Shown piece by piece: positions 46,096 to 54,289 of a DNA stretch of 64,000 nt. The notes below the pieces were generated by a model. The model was not told the origin of the DNA. It ran no database searches and saw only the letters and a program-made list of their open reading frames with translations. Source of the DNA: an uncultured Eubacterium sp. (GTDB lineage Bacteria > Bacillota > Clostridia > Lachnospirales > Lachnospiraceae); contig CAKRFN010000008.1 of assembly GCA_934320655.1 (NCBI GenBank), positions 55,042 to 119,041 on the forward strand. Reading direction: 5' to 3'. Position numbers and translations under genes: made by a program. Every line of letters starts with the position of its first letter. Positions within the stretch are counted from its first letter, which is position 1.

Positions 46096-47517
46096 CTATA
46101 TATCTTCTTCAAACTTACACCCACATTCCTTTAAGATAATATAATCCTTAAATACAGTTTCTATGTATAGTCTAATTCTTTCACATTTTTCTAATCGTGA
46201 AGCCGAAGAAAGTCCTTTCCCTTCGTCTGCAGTAACTGCACATTGTGTACAATAATTAAATGCCCAGCATTTTTTACAATAACTTTCTGTAATCTTTCCT
46301 ACATTTAATAACTTCTTTACTGCATTTATGTCAAATCCTGTTTCAATATTTCCTATACAAATACAATCCGATGTTTCATTAATTCTCTCACATGGATATA
46401 ATTTTCCATAAGCATCAACAAACGGTCTTTGAAATCCCGGCAAACAAGGACCAGCCGGATGCGATATCGGTAAAATTCCTTCTTTCAGAATTTCTCTCTT
46501 CACTACCTTTTCACTAATATCACCAAGATCTCTTACAATCAATTTGGATATGTTATTTCTAGACACTCTTCTCAATAGAAACATCATTCCAACAAACTTT
46601 TTATATCCCCTGTCTATATAATTTTCTTCATTCATATACTCTTTTTTTTCTTTTTTATTTACATCATTTATATAAGATGCACTAACATGCATATCTTTTA
46701 CAATAGGCTCATTCATAAAGAAATCATTAGTTAACTCAAAATTATTTTCATCATCTAAAACTGCATTAAATGTTATCCAACTTAAATAGTTTGGTGCAAT
46801 TTCAGTTATTCGTCTTAAATTTTTCATTACAATTGAATATGTACCATGAATACCATCCGCAAAATCCCTATTTTTATCATGCACTTTTTCCGGACCATCT
46901 AAACTTATAGTTAAATAGAAACCTTCCCTTTGAAAAAAATAAATCATTTCATCATTTAACAATGTTGCATTTGTAGTTAAATTAAACATCAATTCTTTTC
47001 CATCAAATATCTTTTTTGCATATTCAACGCATTCAGTAATCAACTGAAATTCTAGCACAGGCTCACCACCATAAAAACTAACATTAATACTGTTAGAATT
47101 TTTACTATGATTTTTCAAAAAATCTAATGCCTTTTTCGCTGTCTGTACATCCATTCTTTTATTGTTATGCATACGATTATTATAGCTTCCTGAATAAACA
47201 CAATATGCACATCTTAAATTACAATTCTGAGTAACTTGTAATGTTATTCTCGACAGATTATTTTCTAACATATCTTCAGCAAAATTTGTCATAGGATGCT
47301 CTATTGTTTGGATTGCATTTGGCTTTAACATTCCTGCCCTTTTCATATTACTAATTAATTGACGATCTTCTTCTCTCAAATCCTCCTCATCCTCATCATA
47401 ATGATTCAAAAGAAAATCTCCTATTCTCTCATTTACTTTACAAATCATATTAGTATTTATATCTAGTAAATATAAATCTTTATTTATTTGCATTAAATGT
47501 ATAAATGGTTTTAACAT
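46096..47517 (-). CDS. Radical SAM/SPASM Cys-rich peptide maturase, CcpM-like (module 1)
   Basis: 473 residues. Residues 1-80 look like a PqqD-like precursor-recognition domain (DLYLLDINTNMICKVNERIG). The radical SAM core has CNLRCAYC (C99, C103, C106), GGEP (SFYGGEPVLEF) and ISLDGPEKVHDKNR. The C-terminal SPASM region has C-rich sequence from GPCLPGFQRPF and YPCERI to YCKKCWAFNYCTQCA for two auxiliary 4Fe-4S clusters. Related to TIGR04068 (CcpM). Expected chemistry is thioether formation from Cys sulfur to backbone or side-chain carbon (ranthipeptide type), with the product as inference. Precursor is 186 bases upstream. Confidence 0.92.
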   Translation of the reverse strand: MLKPFIHLMQINKDLYLLDINTNMICKVNERIGDFLLNHYDEDEEDLREEDRQLISNMKRAGMLKPNAIQTIEHPMTNFAEDMLENNLSRITLQVTQNCNLRCAYCVYSGSYNNRMHNNKRMDVQTAKKALDFLKNHSKNSNSINVSFYGGEPVLEFQLITECVEYAKKIFDGKELMFNLTTNATLLNDEMIYFFQREGFYLTISLDGPEKVHDKNRDFADGIHGTYSIVMKNLRRITEIAPNYLSWITFNAVLDDENNFELTNDFFMNEPIVKDMHVSASYINDVNKKEKKEYMNEENYIDRGYKKFVGMMFLLRRVSRNNISKLIVRDLGDISEKVVKREILKEGILPISHPAGPCLPGFQRPFVDAYGKLYPCERINETSDCICIGNIETGFDINAVKKLLNVGKITESYCKKCWAFNYCTQCAVTADEGKGLSSASRLEKCERIRLYIETVFKDYIILKECGCKFEEDI

Positions 47518-47703
47518 ATTCTTCTCTCCAATTTCTTAATGGCAGATAGCTTACACTATCTGCCATCGTTTTTCTTCCTTTCAACAATGCCACATGCGGT
47601 AGCATAAATACTCATATATACTTTTCCGCTTTCTGGCATCTATAAATATGAAACATAGCTTCTCCTGAGTGATTCTCTATCACCTCAGAGAGCTACTCCA
47701 TAT

Positions 47704-47892
47704 TTAGCCGAAAGTTGAAAGTGCCGTGCTGCCCTGAATGTTGTTGACAACAGACATTGCATACCTTGTCTCAGCATATGTGTTGTTCGGATTTGCACAA
47801 TTGCAGGAAGGCGAAATGCAAGGACAACTACATGCATATGCAACCAATGTACCAACATCTGATGCAATCTTCTTACCCAGTACTTTTTTCAT
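47704..47892 (-). CDS. Cys-rich precursor peptide 1 (CLI_3235 class)
   Basis: 62 residues with GGAGG upstream; the ATG at 47892 is preferred to the adjacent GTG. Leader MKKVLGKKIASDVGTLVAYA, then a core with five Cys (C21, C23, C25, C30, C32) in ACSCPCISPSCNCANP and a Tyr/Asn/Ser-rich tail. Leader and length match precursor 2 (GTLVAYAC against GTVVAFAC). It lies directly upstream of the rSAM gene, so it is the likely substrate. The mature peptide and any leader cut site are unknown. Confidence 0.9.
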   Translation of the reverse strand: MKKVLGKKIASDVGTLVAYACSCPCISPSCNCANPNNTYAETRYAMSVVNNIQGSTALSTFG

Positions 47893-47953
47893 CACTTTTA
47901 CCTCCTTCTTTCAGTATTAAATTAACCTATAAAATATAGGATAATTTTAAATC

Positions 47954-48205
47954 TTATAACTGTTGCTCCAAAACATCCACTAAATTTTCCAAATAGTCTA
48001 ATCTATTATTTACAATTTCGTTTTCTTCAATCCTGATATTATACTTCTTTTCAATCAATGAAATTAACTTCATCAAATCTCTTGGCAACAGTCCGATTTT
48101 GGGAGATAATAAGCTACAGTTTGGCTTGTCGCCCAAAACATCTAACGTTATCATAAAATTATTGTGTAACAATAGCTTTAAGTCATTCATAAGTTGTTCT
48201 TTCAT
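47954..48205 (-). CDS. Acyl-carrier-related protein without carrier serine (module 1)
   Basis: 83 residues, helical. LLPRDLMKLISLIEKKYNIRI aligns with the helix-II region of acyl carrier proteins (LDSLDLVELVMALEEEFDI), but the DSL phosphopantetheine site reads LPR, so there is no attachment Ser. This fits TIGR04069, described as acyl-carrier-related in these maturation systems. Its ATG overlaps the stop of the upstream accessory gene by 4 bases. It may be a binding scaffold for the maturase. Confidence 0.75.
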   Translation of the reverse strand: MKEQLMNDLKLLLHNNFMITLDVLGDKPNCSLLSPKIGLLPRDLMKLISLIEKKYNIRIEENEIVNNRLDYLENLVDVLEQQL

Positions 48206-48948
48206 ATTATCTCTCCGTTTTTATTTTGAAACATTATATTCTCTAGGATTCTTTCTTGATAAATTTCATCACGTTTTACTAATCTTTCTTTCTCCAATTT
48301 ATCCTGTTGTAACTTACGTCTATTTAAAAATCTCATATATTGCTCTTGTTGTTCTGTATCCTTATCTTCCTTCTTTACCCCAAAAAATCCCTTATCATTA
48401 TAAAATATTTCTCCACCACCGCCTGAAAACCTATAGTGAGTAATATTTCCTTCTTTATCTAATGTAATATTAAACGAATCTATGGAACTTGGAACAGAAT
48501 CTTGTTGCGCAATTAACCTCGATATTTTATCCATAATATTCTGTGCCAACTCTGGTTGATTATCCATTTTTTCCTCTAATTCAGGCGGAATAATTATTGC
48601 AAATTTTCCTCTTGCAGCATTCAACCTTGCCTGCACATTTGTAGACAACATAGAAGGTTCTTGTGATGCTGGTTCCCAATCCAAAATAGATTCATCAATT
48701 TCTTCTTCAAAAAACTTTTCAAAAGGATAATCTTGCCTTTCCCAAATATTTTGATTGATTTTGGAAGTATCCAATACATGATACTTTATCCCCGGATATA
48801 TACTGTTCAATTTATCATATAATGTACTGGTTCCTTGTATCCCCGTTACTGCATCTAAAGTTTCAGAAAAATTTCTTAAAACATTAGGTGTCTTCTTTAT
48901 AGCGTTATAATTATTTAAAAATAATGGATTCACAATATTTATATTCAT
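48202..48948 (-). CDS. Accessory protein of peptide module 1, unknown family
   Basis: 248 residues from MNINIVNPLFLNNYNAIKK; the longer frame to 49011 is less likely because the paralogue at 56045 starts the same way (MNVNSIVANPY). Domain of unknown type containing AIIIPPELEEKMDNQPELAQ and HYRFSGGGGEIFY, then a charged coiled coil at the C-terminus (KLQQDKLEKERLVKRDE). First gene of the module, directly after the agr-box promoter. I do not recognise it; DUF6033 is a possible relative. It resembles its paralogue in layout. Confidence 0.65.
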   Translation of the reverse strand: MNINIVNPLFLNNYNAIKKTPNVLRNFSETLDAVTGIQGTSTLYDKLNSIYPGIKYHVLDTSKINQNIWERQDYPFEKFFEEEIDESILDWEPASQEPSMLSTNVQARLNAARGKFAIIIPPELEEKMDNQPELAQNIMDKISRLIAQQDSVPSSIDSFNITLDKEGNITHYRFSGGGGEIFYNDKGFFGVKKEDKDTEQQEQYMRFLNRRKLQQDKLEKERLVKRDEIYQERILENIMFQNKNGEII

Positions 48949-49021
48949 ATATTTACCTACTTTCCCTTTCACTCCATTGTATCGCAAATTACCAAAAACA
49001 CTTTCCATCAATTTGTTTTCT

Positions 49022-49089
49022 AGTATAACGAATAAATTCTATATTTCAATTACCTTTGCAGAAAGTGACACTCCATTGCAGTAAATGAC
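49022..49089 (-). promoter_or_regulatory. Promoter of peptide module 1 with LytTR-type direct repeats (site 1)
   Basis: Read on the minus strand: two boxes, GTCATTTACTGC and GTCACTTTCTGC, period 20 bp (49078-49089 and 49058-49069), then TTGAAA (49044-49049), 16 bases, and TATACT (49022-49027). Boxes abut the -35, the usual place for an activator. Start codon of the first gene is 74 bases further. Confidence 0.8.
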
Positions 49090-49126
49090 CAAATACACGT
49101 TAGCATCAAATATATCTCAACATGTG

Positions 49127-49159
49127 AAAAAGGCGCATAGTTATGATCCTCTATACGCC
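49127..49159 (-). terminator. Terminator of the HTH gene at 49180
   Basis: GGCGTATAG and CTATGCGCC pair (9 bp, one mismatch) and TTTTT follows on the minus strand, separating this gene from the module 1 promoter. Confidence 0.85.
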
Positions 49160-49179
49160 AATTCCATCGCACAATACTA

Positions 49180-49512
49180 TTATCCTAGTTTGTCCATACC
49201 AAATGACATCTCTTCAAGCATATGTAATAAATATTCCTGCTGCTTTCCGCTTTTATTGTTTAAGATATTCAGAATACGTTCTGTTATAGGGATTTGATTT
49301 AGATTTTCATACATAAGATATGATAGAGGAACAGCCAATGCATCTGCTATTCTCATAAAGTTTTCTAACGACATTGTTCTGCTCCCATGCTCGATCCGCT
49401 TTATAGAATCAACTGAAAGCTCCGCTTTCTCTGCTAGTTCAAATTGTGTTAAATTTTTCTTTTTCCGGTATAATTTCACGTTATCGGCAATAATATATTT
49501 TATATCCTTCAT
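49180..49512 (-). CDS. Xre-type HTH transcriptional regulator
   Basis: 110 residues. HTH_3 domain (about 8-65): VKLYRKKKNLTQFELAEKAE, LSVDSIKRIEHGSRTMSLENF. Then a short helical tail. It sits between the two peptide modules and has its own terminator. It may regulate them or the element, by position. Confidence 0.88.
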   Translation of the reverse strand: MKDIKYIIADNVKLYRKKKNLTQFELAEKAELSVDSIKRIEHGSRTMSLENFMRIADALAVPLSYLMYENLNQIPITERILNILNNKSGKQQEYLLHMLEEMSFGMDKLG

Positions 49513-49624
49513 TTACTGATTCTCCATTCTTTTATTTTTGTGAAATAATGAAGAATCTACAGGAGGTCCCCGTTTCGACTTTCGTATGTGTATATCCTGA
49601 TTAATCAGCAATTTTCGACAGTAA

Positions 49625-49673
49625 CAAAAAAAGGAGTACACCGCACCGACCTGCCATGTCGATTTGTGTACTC
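49625..49673 (-). terminator. Terminator in the gap between the modules
   Basis: On the minus strand GAGTACAC and GTGTACTC enclose an inner CGAC...GTCG stem and are followed by seven T. It lies upstream of the HTH gene. Confidence 0.75.
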
Positions 49674-49781
49674 GCAAGCTACCGTATTTGCTTTTTATAG
49701 ATATACAGAGCTGATATTTCAACCAGTACATATATTCTTTAAATACATATTTAAATAAAAAAGTAATCATCAAAATTTATG

Positions 49782-49933
49782 AAAAAATACACCTAACAAC
49801 ATCTACTTGTTATCAGGTGTATCTGAACAGGATTTTCTCCATTTTGGTATTACATTCTTGCACGGTATAAAAACAATCGGTGTCTAATTCGCCTAAAGCA
49901 CCAAGAAAGATACGGACGCATTATTGCGCAACA
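49782..49933 (-). ncRNA. Predicted ~150-nt transcript under an agr-box promoter
   Basis: Deduced, not observed: the promoter at site 5 (-10 at 49940) would start near 49933. A terminator at 49782-49822 (ATACACCT/AGGTGTAT stem, then TTTTTT) would end it. No good frame with a ribosome site is inside. One frame without a start (FLGALGELDTDCFYTVQE, then CNTKMEKILFRYT) ends at the terminator and could be a gene remnant. Either a regulatory RNA or debris. Confidence 0.4.
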
Positions 49934-49939
49934 AAATCC

Positions 49940-50008
49940 ATAATATCAGAAATGAATAGAAATAATACCTCTGTTGCAGAAAATGGACTTTTTTTGCAGA
50001 AAACGGCA
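49940..50008 (-). promoter_or_regulatory. LytTR-type direct repeats and -10 (site 5)
   Basis: GCAGAAAATGGAC at 49976 and GCAGAAAACGGCA at 49996, period 20 bp, followed on the minus strand by TATTAT (49940-49945) at the same distance as at the other four sites. The -35 is weak. No protein gene directly follows. Confidence 0.6.
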
Positions 50009-50058
50009 AAAAAATCTTTCCAGACCAGCCTTGCCAATCTGAAAAGATCTCCCTACAC

Positions 50059-51765
50059 TCAATCTGCCTTTTCCATCATAAACTTTAAATCATTATTTTT
50101 ACTAATCAATTCATCATATGCCCCTATATCAGCAACCACTCCTTCCTTCAGCACTACAATTTGATCCACCTTGCCCAATATCTCTTTCTTATGTGTTATC
50201 ACTATCACGGTTTTTTCTTTCAGTTTTGTATCCAGCAGTCCATTAATCTGCTGTTCTGAATAAGCATCCGTGTTTGAAGTGGCTTCATCAAATATAATAA
50301 TTGGCTTGTCATGTATCAAAGCCCTTGCAAGGGCTATCTTCTGTTTCTGCCCTCCAGAAAGCATTGCTCCATTCTGTCCTACCGCATAATCTAAAGAAAC
50401 CTCTCTTATAAAATCTTCAAGCCCGCTGTCCTTGCAGGCTTCTTCTATCACAGCATTATCTACCTGCTCATACAAGCAGATATTATTTCTTATTGTGTCG
50501 TTAAAAAGGTATATCTGCTGGCTTACCACGGACACCATATTCCGGTATTCCTGCAATGAAATCATTGAAATATCTACGCCATTCAATAATATCTTTCCAT
50601 TGACCGGATCATATAACCTTGTAAGCAAATTTATAATAGTAGTCTTTCCACAACCATTCCTGCCAATCAAAGCAGTTTTGCTCCCTTTAGGGAAATCAAT
50701 ATTGACATCTATAAGAACTGGCTTGTCCGTCTCATACCCAAAAAATATATTCTTCAATGCCAACTCCCCAAAATCGGGGGCATTAAGTTTTCCGCTATCA
50801 TCTTCCTCTTGCAGAGCCATAAAATCATAATATCTTTTTGTCGAGGGTATAATTCCCGAAAGCAAGTAACCTATATTCAAGATCGCTGATATAGATCCCG
50901 TAACATAAGCGCTATATGTAATGAACGCAAATACGCTGCCTACTGAAAGCTGCAAATCAAATACCAAATTTGCTCCCAATATATATAGCAATGTAGAAAG
51001 GAACTGTACCATAATGCTGTCTGTAATCATATTCCACTGGCTTAACATATTCATCTGCTTCTGCTTCTCTATAATTTCATTCTGATTAAGAACAAATTCC
51101 TTATGCTTTTTATCAAAGATATGAAACAGCTTTACTTCCCGCACTCCTCCTACAGTATCTCCAAACCATCTTGCATATTTCTGATTTTTCTGAATGAACT
51201 CGTCCATAATCTGCTTTTGTTTCTTAGCAAAGTATTTCATCACAACACACTTAATCGGTATAAACAAAAGTACCAGTATTGTCATTCTAAAATCTATAAT
51301 AAATAATCCGATAATGCCACCTGCCATGCTGAACGCCTGCGTAACCACAAAGAAAACACTGCTGTCAGCAATAGATGTCATCTGGTTAATATCCATGTTA
51401 ATATTATTCAGAGTCTCCGCATAATTTGTATTATTGAAATAGTTTACACGCAGCTTCATAAGATGTGAAAAAGACTGTTCCGAAAGAAAATACTGTATCT
51501 TTGCCGAAATGTCTACACGCTTTCTTTCCTTAACTATATCTATAAGGGAATTTATCATGTATATTACCATAGATGCCAAAACCAGCTCAATCAACAATTT
51601 CTTATTGCCACCGATAAAACCATCATCCATGATCCGTTGGCTGATCAGCGGAATACAAAGGTTTAGTCCCGTAGAAATAAATAAACAGCAGACAATAGCA
51701 ATTATCGCTTTTTTATATCTGTTCAGTAGCAGAAGTAATCTCTTTACAGCTTCTTTGTTATCCAT
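50059..51765 (-). CDS. ABC transporter, fused permease and ATPase
   Basis: 568 residues. Six membrane helices (about 15-300), then an ATPase with Walker A LIGRNGCGKTTII, signature LSGGQKQKIALARAL, Walker B PIIIFDEATSNTD and H-loop VIVITHKKE. There is no N-terminal C39 peptidase, so leader removal must be separate, which fits the subtilase whose stop it overlaps by 8 bases. Likely exporter of the modified peptide. The only transporter in the two-module locus, so it may serve both. Confidence 0.92.
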   Translation of the reverse strand: MDNKEAVKRLLLLLNRYKKAIIAIVCCLFISTGLNLCIPLISQRIMDDGFIGGNKKLLIELVLASMVIYMINSLIDIVKERKRVDISAKIQYFLSEQSFSHLMKLRVNYFNNTNYAETLNNINMDINQMTSIADSSVFFVVTQAFSMAGGIIGLFIIDFRMTILVLLFIPIKCVVMKYFAKKQKQIMDEFIQKNQKYARWFGDTVGGVREVKLFHIFDKKHKEFVLNQNEIIEKQKQMNMLSQWNMITDSIMVQFLSTLLYILGANLVFDLQLSVGSVFAFITYSAYVTGSISAILNIGYLLSGIIPSTKRYYDFMALQEEDDSGKLNAPDFGELALKNIFFGYETDKPVLIDVNIDFPKGSKTALIGRNGCGKTTIINLLTRLYDPVNGKILLNGVDISMISLQEYRNMVSVVSQQIYLFNDTIRNNICLYEQVDNAVIEEACKDSGLEDFIREVSLDYAVGQNGAMLSGGQKQKIALARALIHDKPIIIFDEATSNTDAYSEQQINGLLDTKLKEKTVIVITHKKEILGKVDQIVVLKEGVVADIGAYDELISKNNDLKFMMEKAD

Positions 51766-53200
51766 CTTTATCCTCCGTCAATTTCGCTTCTATAATATGA
51801 TATATTTCCTCAACATCTTTTCTGTCGATTAGTTTTGATATTCTTTTCTCAATCTTTTCTTCTTCAAAAGAAAACTTCGCCAGAATATTTTCTTCCTCAT
51901 CACAAAGGCTGATCTCCACATCGCAATCAGGATATATGTTCAGAAATTTCTCTCTTTCTTCCAATGGAACGCACCATATAACCAAATCACTTTGTTTATA
52001 AAAGACTTGGCTCTCTATGAAATTCTTCCATACCTCATGTTCTGCCACAGGTTCCGGCATATACTCTAGCCCATACAACACACACTCCGGCTCCATTCCT
52101 ATCGTATATGCGTTGTAGCCACCACTGGCAAATGCCCTCTTTAATTCGGTCAGTGTATAGAAACAATCTATTGTAGCTTCGATTGCCAATACTACTACCA
52201 GAACCTCAAGACCATTTCCCTGATAATGATTATTCAAGATCTGCTGCTGCCGGGTTCCCCTGCTCCAAAAGAATCCTTGTACCTCTATATTATGAATATC
52301 TTCTCTTCCGAGGTATATTAAATTCTTATTTTCTATATTCAGTTCTTTCAAATCAGCCATAGAAAAAGCTATTACAGTATCTACTTCGTCCCTTATTTTG
52401 TTAAACACTCCTGAAACCGCTTCAAAGTAATAATTTGCCTTGCTCGATTTCTTCCCATCTGCTACATATGCCTTATAAGCCCAATCCGGCTCATATATTC
52501 CCCCAATCATTTCAATATGGCTTTGCTCTTTTGCATATTCCTTTAATTTTTTAATGCTAAGCGTTTTATCTGTATTTAGCCTGTTTGCAATCAAAGCACA
52601 TACATACGGTGCTGCATAACTATTACTCAATGATGTTTTGACCTCTTTATCCAACATTTTTACTATATGTTCAGACGGTACAACAGTATCAATACCCATT
52701 TGCATATAATCTTCGGAATAGCTTAAAGGGCTGCCTGTTGTTGCTACACCAATCACATTCGTAAAACTAGCAGGATATGATACGAAGCCGGAATTAGCCG
52801 TTGCAGCTACAATAATCATACCCTTATATACATATTTATTGACTATTTTTTTAAGTTTCTCATAATCTTTAAAATTTGTAGTCCCGAAACTCAAATTGAC
52901 AACCTTTATATTGTTCTGATAACACCATTCAAGGGCGGGTTCTATCTTTTCAATCCCGCCCTTCCCATTTTTATCCAAAATTCGTACACTATTCAATATA
53001 CAGTCAGAATTATACCTTTTAACAATTAATGCACAAATTGTCCCATGTTGAAAATCCGTAATCAGAATTTCATCTTTATCTTCTATACACATATTGTTGT
53101 CATCTATAACTATTTGTGACTGTATTTTTTCTTTGCATATTAAATCTTTCTTTATTCCATTATCAATAATAGCTATCCTATCTTCTCTCAAATATCTCAT
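51758..53200 (-). CDS. Subtilase (S8-type) peptidase with extra C-terminal domain
   Basis: About 480 residues (TTG at 53224 is an alternative start). Catalytic residues: Asp in IAIIDNGI, His in DFQHGTICALIV, oxyanion Asn in AATANSGFVSYPASF, Ser in SNSYAAPYVCALI. No signal peptide or propeptide, so cytoplasmic. Residues about 260-480 form an extra domain (DTVIAFSMADLKELNIENKN, YTLTELKRAFASGGYNAYTIG) not found in ordinary subtilases. Placed between the TIGR04066-like gene and the exporter, it is the best candidate for cutting the leader. Confidence 0.82.
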   Translation of the reverse strand: MRYLREDRIAIIDNGIKKDLICKEKIQSQIVIDDNNMCIEDKDEILITDFQHGTICALIVKRYNSDCILNSVRILDKNGKGGIEKIEPALEWCYQNNIKVVNLSFGTTNFKDYEKLKKIVNKYVYKGMIIVAATANSGFVSYPASFTNVIGVATTGSPLSYSEDYMQMGIDTVVPSEHIVKMLDKEVKTSLSNSYAAPYVCALIANRLNTDKTLSIKKLKEYAKEQSHIEMIGGIYEPDWAYKAYVADGKKSSKANYYFEAVSGVFNKIRDEVDTVIAFSMADLKELNIENKNLIYLGREDIHNIEVQGFFWSRGTRQQQILNNHYQGNGLEVLVVVLAIEATIDCFYTLTELKRAFASGGYNAYTIGMEPECVLYGLEYMPEPVAEHEVWKNFIESQVFYKQSDLVIWCVPLEEREKFLNIYPDCDVEISLCDEEENILAKFSFEEEKIEKRISKLIDRKDVEEIYHIIEAKLTEDKDG

Positions 53201-53208
53201 CCCAATTC

Positions 53209-54276
53209 TTACATTACTTGACAATCTGCATAATCAGCCAATGTATCCAATAAACTTTCAGCCAACTTTTCATATGTTGATTTTCCGTACACATTCTCTG
53301 GATACTCGGAAATAGAATTATCTACCTCATCATCTGTAAATGACAAATATTTAATTTGCCCTTCTGTTTCCAATGAGAATCCATCATACGCATGATTTGA
53401 TATAACAAATGCGTCAATATTTGTATGGAAACGATATTGACAAAGTTTCTGTAATTCATCAAAATACTCTTTTGAATATTTATTATTATGTATGCAAAAC
53501 AACAACGCATCACTTTTTACCGCATTAAATACCTCAAATGCTAAAACCCCAAAGTGTTCTGAATGTTTCTCTGAAACAGGCATAATACCACCTGGCACAC
53601 CAATAATAATAATTTCAGGCTTTTCACTTACTTCTAACTCTTTTATATAGTGATTGAAATTAATAATTTTAGATGATTCATCTAAGTTATGCTGTAACAT
53701 AAATTCTGGAAACGAATGTATTCCAAATAGCTCTGCATTTGTCCTTGATGATACTACGCATACTTTATAATCCAAATTATTAAGATATGTCTTTAAAAAC
53801 ATCTGTACATCAAATTTGTTGCATTTTTCTCCCATACCGGAAACAAATACCACTGGCGTTTCAATTCTTTGTAACCGCCTATCAAATAGTTCTTCCCCTT
53901 GCACCTTGACTCGTTTATCAATTAATTCAACATTTTCTTTTTTGCAAATATCCGAAATATTAAGAAACATATTCTCATTCAGATTCCTATTTACAATTAT
54001 TTTTTTCCCATTTTGTGCTGAAATTAAGATTACCTCTATAATTTCTTGATCGGTCAAAACAATTACTTCTGAATCAATCAACAGTAAGGCATCTATATTG
54101 TTCCACTGCACTTCTTTTATATCATGTTTATTAGCAATTTTTTTGGCAATAATTTTATCTTGTAATCCCCAGCCTCTTGGAGAAAGTGATTCTGTTATTT
54201 CCATATTTTCCATGAACATTCCGTATTTTATAAAAGGTTCAAAATCCTCATTAAACGGGTATATTAACACTCTCAT
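53209..54276 (-). CDS. Peptide maturation system protein, TIGR04066-like (module 2)
   Basis: 355 residues from MRVLIYPFNEDFEP. Paralogue of the 45027 protein, with conserved VVFVSGMGEKCNKFDVQMFL, GIHSFPEFM and IIIIGVPGGIMPVSEKHSEH. It starts 13 bases after the rSAM stop and is followed directly by the subtilase. Role as for module 1. The divergence from the module 1 copy suggests an old duplication or separate acquisition, not a recent copy. Confidence 0.85.
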   Translation of the reverse strand: MRVLIYPFNEDFEPFIKYGMFMENMEITESLSPRGWGLQDKIIAKKIANKHDIKEVQWNNIDALLLIDSEVIVLTDQEIIEVILISAQNGKKIIVNRNLNENMFLNISDICKKENVELIDKRVKVQGEELFDRRLQRIETPVVFVSGMGEKCNKFDVQMFLKTYLNNLDYKVCVVSSRTNAELFGIHSFPEFMLQHNLDESSKIINFNHYIKELEVSEKPEIIIIGVPGGIMPVSEKHSEHFGVLAFEVFNAVKSDALLFCIHNNKYSKEYFDELQKLCQYRFHTNIDAFVISNHAYDGFSLETEGQIKYLSFTDDEVDNSISEYPENVYGKSTYEKLAESLLDTLADYADCQVM

Positions 54277-54289
54277 ATATTTATCCTTT

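Noticed and set aside
46096..47517. Sactipeptide or lanthipeptide cluster
   Set aside because: No LanB/C/M-type enzymes, and the maturases, TIGR04066-like and carrier-related genes fit the CLI_3235/CcpM Cys-rich (ranthipeptide) type better; alpha-carbon linkage cannot be fully excluded from sequence.
49513..49773. 86-codon frame upstream of the Xre gene
   Set aside because: It runs through a strong terminator hairpin and lacks a ribosome site.
49880..50164. 94-codon plus-strand frame across the agr-box site 5
   Set aside because: It overlaps the end of the ABC transporter in antisense and contains the operator repeats; no ribosome site.
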